The notes beneath the pieces are model-generated. The model did not search any database. It was not told where the DNA came from and was given only the letters and a program-made list of their open reading frames with translations. A DNA stretch of 5,844 nucleotides from Candidatus Nanopelagicales bacterium (GTDB lineage: Bacteria > Actinomycetota > Actinomycetes > S36-B12), in assembly GCA_030836325.1 (NCBI GenBank), contig JAURQC010000044.1, forward strand, positions 1 to 5,844, in the 5' to 3' direction. This document shows, piece by piece, positions 1 through 4,816 of the stretch. The position numbers were made by a program, and so were the translations under genes. Numbering within the stretch: position 1 is the first letter of the stretch; each line of letters begins with the position of its first letter.

Positions 1-17
1 GGCAGGTTCCACGTCAT
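1..17 (-). CDS. pgsA: CDP-diacylglycerol--glycerol-3-phosphate 3-phosphatidyltransferase, first codons only (cut by window edge)
   Basis: Only five full codons and part of a sixth are visible, reading M-T-W-N-L-(P). The ATG at 17-15 overlaps the rimO stop codon as ATGA, the usual sign of translational coupling. PgsA-type CDP-alcohol phosphatidyltransferases typically begin with a short lead into an N-(L/I)-P-N-x-L-T motif, and the visible W-N-L-P fits this. In actinomycetes such as Streptomyces, pgsA directly follows rimO. The enzyme is an integral membrane protein that makes phosphatidylglycerophosphate from CDP-diacylglycerol and glycerol-3-phosphate. There is no strong Shine-Dalgarno sequence before the ATG, so coupling to rimO translation is likely. 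The identification rests on gene order and six residues; the catalytic motif is outside the window. Confidence 0.6.
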
Positions 18-1465
18 GGGCGCACCCACAGGTCAACGCCCTCGTTCTCGACAACCTCGCCTTCGACCCAGTCACCGACCGCAGCTGTGCTGTTCACCAA
101 GAAGCAAGCTCCGTCGTCCGGGCCCTGATGTGCCGCACGACCCATTGGCACCCCATCCTCGATGGACTCCACCAGAATTCGAACTCGCTCGCCGATGCGC
201 TCGGCAGCGCGCTGTTCCATGAGTTCCTCAACCAGATCGACGATGCGGGATCGCCGGGCTTCGATGACGTCGTCGGGGACTTTGTCGGCAAGCCCAGCGG
301 CTTCTGTGCCGTCTTCGTCTGAATAGGAGAAGACTCCAACAGCGTCCAACCGCGCGGCCTCCAAAAAGGTCGCTAATTCGTCGACATCATCGTCGGTCTC
401 CCCTGGGAATCCGACGATGACGTTACTGCGAATGCCAGCGGTGGGCGTCAGAGTTCGAATTGCTTCGATGAGTTCGAGGAAGTTTTCGGTCCCTCCGAAC
501 CGTCTCATCAACCGCAGGACCCGGGAGCTGGAGTGCTGAAAACTGAGGTCGAAATAGTCAGCAACCGCCGGGGTGCCTGCGATCGCAGCGACTAAACCTG
601 GTCTCATCTCAGCCGGCTGCAGATAGGACAACCGAATCCGATCCACACCCGTGCCAGCTGCCAAGTCCGGCAGCACCGACTCCAGAAGCCGCATGTCGCC
701 AAGATCCTTGCCATAGGACGTCGTGTTTTCCGACACCAAGATGACTTCGCGAACGCCGGCGGCGACCATCTCTCCGATTTCCGAGACGATCTCGGGGGGA
801 GTTCGCGAGACGAACGAACCTCTAAAGCGTGGGATGGCGCAGAAAGAACAACGGCGATCACAACCCGTTGCCAATTTGACCGAAGCGATAGGACCACTGC
901 CCAGACGGATCCTGGGCACCGGAGGCGTGTACCCATGTCGGTCCCGGGACCGCTCCACCGGGCTGATTGGAAGCAAGGTTCGACGATCTACCGGCTCACG
1001 TGCTGCGACCTGCTCACCGCGGATCACGGCGTCCAGCCTCGCGCCGATCTCGGGGTAGTCATCGAAGCCCAAAACCGCGCGAGCTTCCGGGAGACTTGAG
1101 GCGAGTTCATTTCCGTACCGCTCCGCCAGACAGCCGGTGGCGATAACCGGAGGTGCGTCGTCGCCGGCAAGAGCAAGAACCGTGTCGATGGACTCCCGCT
1201 TAGCAGCCTCAATGAATCCGCAAGTGTTCACCAGGACCGCGTCCGCTGATTCGGCTTCCTCGACGAGTTCCCAACCGTCGGCGGCTAGACGCCCCGCTAG
1301 TTCCTCGGAATCAACCTCATTGCGCGCACACCCCAGGGTCACGATGGCGACCTTCCTGACGGGTTGGTCGGCAATAGGGGGCGCATCAGGCACGAGGTCG
1401 AGCCTACGGAACGTACGAGGCGTGCCCTTACCTACCTCGGTATTCGTCGACGAGGTCGTCTCCAT
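14..1465 (-). CDS. rimO: Ribosomal protein S12 methylthiotransferase RimO
   Basis: Radical-SAM enzyme that adds a methylthio group to the conserved aspartate of ribosomal protein S12 (Asp88 in E. coli numbering). Counting from the ATG at 1465 the protein has 483 residues. The N-terminal UPF0004 domain starts near residue 38 (KVAIVTLGCARNEVDSEEL) and carries the auxiliary-cluster cysteines C46, C82 (VNTCGF) and C112 (ATGCLAERY). The radical-SAM CxxxCxxC is C202, C206 and C209 (GCDRRCSFCAIPRFRG). Other family motifs are LVSENTTSYGKDLGD, the FQHSSSRVLRLMRR stretch and VGFPGET. The TRAM domain occupies about 420-481. The EVDSEELAGRLAADGW and SENTTSYGKDL wording marks RimO rather than MiaB. The start is uncertain. 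The ATG at 1465 overlaps the HTH gene by 38 bp and has only a weak SD; a TTG at 1486 and a GTG at 1393 (459 aa, closer to the usual family N-terminus) are alternatives. All key cysteines are present, so it should be active. Confidence 0.95.
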   Translation of the reverse strand: METTSSTNTEVGKGTPRTFRRLDLVPDAPPIADQPVRKVAIVTLGCARNEVDSEELAGRLAADGWELVEEAESADAVLVNTCGFIEAAKRESIDTVLALAGDDAPPVIATGCLAERYGNELASSLPEARAVLGFDDYPEIGARLDAVIRGEQVAAREPVDRRTLLPISPVERSRDRHGYTPPVPRIRLGSGPIASVKLATGCDRRCSFCAIPRFRGSFVSRTPPEIVSEIGEMVAAGVREVILVSENTTSYGKDLGDMRLLESVLPDLAAGTGVDRIRLSYLQPAEMRPGLVAAIAGTPAVADYFDLSFQHSSSRVLRLMRRFGGTENFLELIEAIRTLTPTAGIRSNVIVGFPGETDDDVDELATFLEAARLDAVGVFSYSDEDGTEAAGLADKVPDDVIEARRSRIVDLVEELMEQRAAERIGERVRILVESIEDGVPMGRAAHQGPDDGACFLVNSTAAVGDWVEGEVVENEGVDLWVRP

Positions 1466-1649
1466 CGAGACCCACGGCCTCGGCAATCATCCGAAGGTGA
1501 CCGATGACATAGGCATCGCCGCCGGACAATGAAAAATCGCCGCTCTCGATCGCTTTGATCATCAATGAGCGCAGCCGAGTTGCTGCCGCCACATCCTCGA
1601 CTGTCAAACCCCGTTCGGCTCGGGCTTTGGCGATTCGGTCACCGACCAC
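1428..1649 (-). CDS. Small RodZ-type helix-turn-helix protein (HTH_25-like)
   Basis: A 73-residue protein made almost entirely of one five-helix HTH domain of the RodZ N-terminal (HTH_25, XRE-like) type. A helix at about 3-13 is followed by the HTH pair at about 16-37 (LTVEDVAAATRLRSLMIKAI), then the family signature ESGDF and GGDAYVIGHLRMIAEAVGLD at 43-62. The GTG start at 1649 is the only one possible, because the in-frame TAG at 1671-1673 lies just upstream with no other start codon between. A GGAG lies six bases before it. Unlike full RodZ proteins it has no transmembrane helix and no periplasmic domain. The stop lies inside rimO, with a 38-bp overlap. In actinomycetes a gene with this HTH domain commonly sits between ftsK and rimO. 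By family the domain can bind DNA or, in RodZ, MreB. Its target here is unknown, so no gene symbol is given. Confidence 0.85.
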   Translation of the reverse strand: MVGDRIAKARAERGLTVEDVAAATRLRSLMIKAIESGDFSLSGGDAYVIGHLRMIAEAVGLDGDDLVDEYRGR

Positions 1650-1655
1650 CGTGGA

Positions 1656-1659
1656 CTCC
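1656..1659 (-). promoter_or_regulatory. Ribosome binding site of the HTH gene
   Basis: The GGAG on the minus strand is separated by six bases from the GTG at 1649. It supports that non-ATG start. It lies inside AGCGGAGT (1662-1655), which is perfectly complementary to ACTCCGCT in the stem-loop at 1736-1755, so it might be masked in the folded RNA. Confidence 0.6.
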
Positions 1660-1665
1660 GCTTCC

Positions 1666-1701
1666 TCAACCTACTCGAAGCATTCCAGTCAGAGGCCCCA
1701 T
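1666..1701 (-). CDS. Possible 11-codon leader ORF upstream of the HTH gene
   Basis: An ATG at 1701 follows a good GGAGG (1715-1711) with nine bases between. It opens a reading frame encoding MGPLTGMLRVG that ends at TGA (1668-1666), 16 bases before the GTG of the HTH gene and in a different frame. No run of one amino acid or of rare codons suggests classical amino-acid attenuation. If translated, terminating ribosomes would be delivered next to the HTH start, which could couple the two. An ORF this short may occur by chance; the strong SD is the main support. Confidence 0.25.
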   Translation of the reverse strand: MGPLTGMLRVG

Positions 1702-1735
1702 GCGCAATAACCTCCGCACTTTCAAGCAATTTTGG

Positions 1736-1755
1736 CCAGCGGAGTAAACCGCTGG
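1736..1755 (-). other. Perfect stem-loop between ftsK and the HTH gene (weak terminator or regulatory hairpin)
   Basis: CCAGCGG (1736-1742) and CCGCTGG (1749-1755) form a perfect 7-bp GC-rich stem around a six-base loop, beginning ten bases after the ftsK stop codon. On the minus strand the sequence after the stem is CCAAAATTG, which is not a U-tract, so a classical intrinsic terminator is doubtful. It could act as a U-tract-less terminator, an RNA 3'-end stabiliser after ftsK, or the switching element of the HTH leader: the loop plus 3' arm, ACTCCGCT, matches the downstream ribosome binding site region by perfect complementarity. Confidence 0.45.
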
Positions 1756-1765
1756 TCCAATGAGG

Positions 1766-4630
1766 TCAGTTTCCGCGAATGGATGCCACGACACCAGGCA
1801 GGTCATCGGCCTTTACCAAAACCTCACGTGCCTTCGATCCCTCACTCGGACCCACGACCCCACGCGATTCCATCAGGTCCATGAGTCGACCCGCCTTGGC
1901 GAAGCCCACCCGGAGCTTGCGCTGCAGCATGGAAGTTGAACCGAACTGGGTACCCACCACGAGCTCCACCGCCTGAAGCAACACGTCGAGATCATCTCCG
2001 ATGTCCTCGTCAATTTCCTTCTTCGCGGCCGCGGGTGACGTCACTTCTGCCAGGTAGCGAGCCTCGGTCTGGTCCTTGCAGTGCGAAACGATGCCTCGGA
2101 TCTCCTTCTCGGCAACGAACGCTCCTTGAATTCGAACCGCCTTACTCGCACCCATGGGCAAGAACAGGCCGTCGCCTTGACCCACCAGCTTCTCGGCACC
2201 CGGTTGATCCAAAATGACCCGCGAATCGGCCAGGCTCGACGTTGCAAAAGCCAACCGCGAGGGCACATTTGCCTTGATCAGGCCAGTGACCACATCCACA
2301 CTCGGCCGCTGCGTTGCCAAAACCAGGTGGATGCCTGCCGCGCGAGCCAACTGCGTGATCCGCACGATTGCATCCTCCACGTCGCGCGGAGCCACCATCA
2401 TCAGGTCTGCAAGTTCGTCCACGATCACCAACAGATAGGGGTACGGACGCAAGACCCGCTGGCTGCCAGCCGGTGGCTTGACTTTGCCGGCTCGGACCGC
2501 TGCGTTGAAGTCATCCACGTGCCGGAAGCCAAAGTGGGCGAGGTCGTCGTACCTCTTGTCCATTTCTGCCACTACCCACTGCAGGGCGTCGGCGGCCTTC
2601 TTCGGGTTTGTGATGATCGGGGTGATCAAGTGGGGAACACCCTCATAGATGCTCAGCTCCACGCGTTTGGGGTCGACAAGGATCATGCGAACCTCATCCG
2701 GCGTCGATCGCATCAAGATCGATGTGATCAACGAATTAATACAACTTGACTTACCGGCTCCTGTCGCACCGGCCACGAGGATGTGGGGCATCTTCGCCAG
2801 ATTTGCCACCACGAATCCGCCTTCGACGTCCTTGCCCAGCGCCACGACCATCGGATGCTGATCAGCTGCTGCCGATGAGCTGCGCAACACATCACCCACG
2901 GCGACGAGTTCGCGGTCGGTGTTGGGGATCTCGATGCCGATCGCCTTCTTGCCCGGAATCGGGCTCAGGATGCGAACGTCGGCGCTGGCCACGGCGTAAG
3001 CGATGTTCTTGCTCAAGGCGGTGACCCGCTCGACCTTGACACTCGGACCGAGCTCAATCTCATAACGCGTGACCGTCGGCCCCCGCAGGAAGCCCGAAAC
3101 CTCAGCGTCGATTCCAAACTGCTCGAGAACTTCGCGCAGCGCTTTGACCACTTGATCGTTTGCCGGCGTCGACTTCTTGTGACCGGCACCTGCCTTCAAC
3201 AGTTCGGCCTTAGGCAGTCGGTATCGACCCGACTCCATAACCGGCATCTGCGTCGGTGAGCCCTCCGGGGCAGTATTGATGGACGGCTCAGAGGCCACCG
3301 GATCCACGGTCTCGGGGCTCCCAGAGGCCACCGCAGGAATGGTGACGGTGTCGTCACCCGCACCGGAGAAATCGACCTCGACCACAGCAGCGATCGCCTG
3401 CGTGTCGTCATCTGGACCGGCAACGAGCGCGATCACATCGGTATCGGCCTCTGCAACGCGAGTGGCTCCGGGCAGGTCATCTGCGTCACTGGATGACACC
3501 GGGACGAACAACCCAGCCGCTGGCCGTTCTTCACTAACGATGTCCCCGGGCAGGGGTGTAGCAAAGGGTTCGTCGCCCGCAAGCGGGGTGTCACGCAGGA
3601 CTTCGGCATCGCTGAGATCGCGCACGGCAGCCGACACCGGCTCATCCATCAGATCCTGGCCATGACCGGGTAGTTCGAGTTCGGTGACGTCGTCGTCCTC
3701 AATGGACTCAGCGTTACGTGATGCGTCATCCGCGGAATCCAACTCGCGCGGATCCGGTGGAACGAGAAGCGAGGCCGCACCGCGCATTGAGCGCCACCAA
3801 GACACCACATAGCCGCGCAGCGCCTGGACGGACGTGCCCGTGACGACCAGCAAGCCAAAGCACAAAAGGATGCCCAGCACGATCCCACTGACGATCGGAC
3901 CCACGGCGGCAACAATCGGAGCGGTCGCGATCCAACCGACTACTCCCCCGGCGGAATTCATCGCCTCGGCGCCATCGGAAGGCGTGGGTGCGGTCCGGGT
4001 CAGATGCCAGATGCCGACTATCCCGACGATCACGGCCGCAGTGCCGATCACCAAACGGCCAGTCGTTGCGTTTTGATCGGGGTGGCGCAGAAAACGCCAT
4101 GACAAAGCCAAAAGACACAGCGGGGCAATCCAGGCGAGCGCGCCGAAGATAGCCGTTGCAATCGCACCAGCCCACGCGATGAACCAACCTTCGACGCTGA
4201 ACCAGGTAGCAGCCGCAACGACGACTGCGCCGGCGATCAGGCCGAGCCCTAGTCCGTCACGTCGATGCTCAGGATCCAGATCTCGCGCGCCACGACCAAT
4301 TCCTCGGGCGATGGTCCCGGCCAGGTGTGCCATCGCGACCCAAATCGATCGAATACCCCGACCGATCGCCATGATCGCCCGGACGAAAATTCCATGCGAC
4401 GGGGCCTTGGCAGGTCGCCGGCCTGCCGACTTTCGAGGCTTGCTCGTCTTGCGAGACGGTGCGGATTGACCCCCCGACGCTGATCGACGAGACGAATTCG
4501 TGCCAGATGATCGGCTCGCCGGCCGACTCGAGGACCGACTCGAACTGCGTGCAGGGGTACGGGAACGGGAAGAGCCGCTTGCCGAGCGCGCACGGGACGT
4601 ACGTGGGGAAGCGGACGTACGAGACGCCAT
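1766..4630 (-). CDS. ftsK: DNA translocase FtsK/SpoIIIE
   Basis: Septum-anchored ATP-driven double-stranded DNA pump that moves chromosome ends out of the closing division site. The protein has 954 residues, somewhat longer than mycobacterial FtsK and shorter than that of E. coli. Residues 1-80 are Ser/Arg-rich and basic. An actinobacterial-style IGRGARDLDPEHRRDG (111-126) leads into about four membrane segments (roughly 127-145, 158-178, 193-210, 241-264). An acidic low-complexity linker spans about 290-470. The alpha domain is around 490-590 (FLRGPTVTRYEIELGPSVK). The beta RecA-like motor has Walker A GATGAGKS at 621-628, Walker B LLVIVDELADLM at 733-744 and LATQRPS at 771-777. The C-terminal gamma winged helix (about 880-945, QFGSTSMLQRKLRVGFAKAGRLMD) reads polar DNA sequences. 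The ATG at 4630 is the only upstream-most start, since an in-frame TAA lies at 4660-4658, but no Shine-Dalgarno sequence is visible at normal distance. All motor motifs are intact. Confidence 0.97.
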   Translation of the reverse strand: MASRTSASPRTSRARSASGSSRSRTPARSSSRSSSRPASRSSGTNSSRRSASGGQSAPSRKTSKPRKSAGRRPAKAPSHGIFVRAIMAIGRGIRSIWVAMAHLAGTIARGIGRGARDLDPEHRRDGLGLGLIAGAVVVAAATWFSVEGWFIAWAGAIATAIFGALAWIAPLCLLALSWRFLRHPDQNATTGRLVIGTAAVIVGIVGIWHLTRTAPTPSDGAEAMNSAGGVVGWIATAPIVAAVGPIVSGIVLGILLCFGLLVVTGTSVQALRGYVVSWWRSMRGAASLLVPPDPRELDSADDASRNAESIEDDDVTELELPGHGQDLMDEPVSAAVRDLSDAEVLRDTPLAGDEPFATPLPGDIVSEERPAAGLFVPVSSSDADDLPGATRVAEADTDVIALVAGPDDDTQAIAAVVEVDFSGAGDDTVTIPAVASGSPETVDPVASEPSINTAPEGSPTQMPVMESGRYRLPKAELLKAGAGHKKSTPANDQVVKALREVLEQFGIDAEVSGFLRGPTVTRYEIELGPSVKVERVTALSKNIAYAVASADVRILSPIPGKKAIGIEIPNTDRELVAVGDVLRSSSAAADQHPMVVALGKDVEGGFVVANLAKMPHILVAGATGAGKSSCINSLITSILMRSTPDEVRMILVDPKRVELSIYEGVPHLITPIITNPKKAADALQWVVAEMDKRYDDLAHFGFRHVDDFNAAVRAGKVKPPAGSQRVLRPYPYLLVIVDELADLMMVAPRDVEDAIVRITQLARAAGIHLVLATQRPSVDVVTGLIKANVPSRLAFATSSLADSRVILDQPGAEKLVGQGDGLFLPMGASKAVRIQGAFVAEKEIRGIVSHCKDQTEARYLAEVTSPAAAKKEIDEDIGDDLDVLLQAVELVVGTQFGSTSMLQRKLRVGFAKAGRLMDLMESRGVVGPSEGSKAREVLVKADDLPGVVASIRGN

Positions 4631-4645
4631 AGCGGTGAGGCTAGC

Positions 4646-4657
4646 GGGGAAAACCCC
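4646..4657 (-). repeat. GGGG-TTTT-CCCC palindrome in the ftsK leader
   Basis: A 4-bp G/C stem with a four-base loop lies 15 bases upstream of the ftsK ATG. Its 5' arm contains the only purine-rich SD-like string in the leader (AAGGGG at 4659-4654), which is too far from the ATG to act normally. It may be a small leader hairpin. The sequence is real, but a structural or regulatory role is speculative. Confidence 0.25.
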
Positions 4658-4672
4658 TTAATCTCGGTAGTC

Positions 4673-4689
4673 ACACGCGCAACACGCGC
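4673..4689. repeat. Two copies of ACACGCGC, period 9
   Basis: ACACGCGC occurs at 4673-4680 and again at 4682-4689 in the rnj-ftsK spacer, 43-59 bp upstream of the ftsK start. Closely spaced direct repeats ahead of a gene can be a regulator binding site, but this short GC-rich repeat may also be chance. No matching regulator is recognised. Confidence 0.25.
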
Positions 4690-4713
4690 CCCATCCGATG
4701 CCGCCCTGCTCCC

Positions 4714-4777
4714 TGTTGTGGCCTCACTTACGGGCATTGAGAAGCTGAGAGCGGCGCCCAAGACTGACGCCACAACA
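4714..4777 (-). repeat. 9-bp inverted repeat in the rnj-ftsK spacer
   Basis: TGTTGTGGC (4714-4722) and GCCACAACA (4769-4777) are perfect inverted copies separated by 46 bases. On the minus-strand RNA they could close a stem whose interior holds further short complements (GGGC/GCCC and CTCA/TGAG). It lies downstream of the rnj stop and upstream of ftsK, so it might be part of the rnj 3' end or of an ftsK leader. I know of no named RNA family that it matches. Confidence 0.35.
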
Positions 4778-4785
4778 AGGAGAAG

Positions 4786-4802
4786 AGCCTTCGGGTCAGG
4801 CT
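4786..4802 (-). terminator. Weak terminator-like hairpin after rnj
   Basis: On the minus strand, AGCCT (4802-4798) and AGGCT (4790-4786) can pair around a seven-base loop, starting five bases after the rnj stop codon. It is followed by a pyrimidine-rich tail, CTTCTCCTTGTTGT. Position and tail fit an intrinsic terminator, but a 5-bp stem is short and the tail is mixed C/U, so termination would be weak. Confidence 0.3.
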
Positions 4803-4816
4803 GCGGGTCAGGCTTC
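4793..4816 (-). repeat. 12-nt tandem duplication spanning the rnj stop codon
   Basis: On the minus strand GAAGCCTGACCC (4816-4805) is followed at once by GCAGCCTGACCC (4804-4793), two 12-nt units differing at one base. Because the unit is four codons long, the second copy places another in-frame TGA (4798-4796) behind the natural stop (4810-4808). Read-through would add only three residues (P-A-A). Confidence 0.7.

Noticed and set aside
1736..1755. Classical intrinsic terminator after ftsK
   Set aside because: The stem is good but the following minus-strand sequence is CCAAAATTG with no U-run, so it is listed only as a stem-loop of uncertain role.
2081..2749. 222-codon open frame on the plus strand opposite the FtsK motor domain
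   Set aside because: Antisense shadow of a highly conserved coding region, with no known motif and a composition typical of shadow frames.
3548..3555. GGGCAGGG, matching the E. coli KOPS consensus GGGNAGGG
   Set aside because: A single copy in a GC-rich gene is expected by chance, and the polar sequences read by actinobacterial FtsK need not match those of E. coli.
4650..4686. Promoter for ftsK with TTGCGC as -35 and a TTAAGG/TAAGGG-like -10 on the minus strand
   Set aside because: Only half of the -35 bases match, spacing and -10 are poor, and equal matches are easy to find in such sequence.
4249..4773. 174-codon minus-strand frame starting in the rnj-ftsK spacer and running into ftsK
   Set aside because: Most of it overlaps ftsK out of frame, it has no SD before its GTG, and the Arg/Pro/Val-rich product has no family resemblance.
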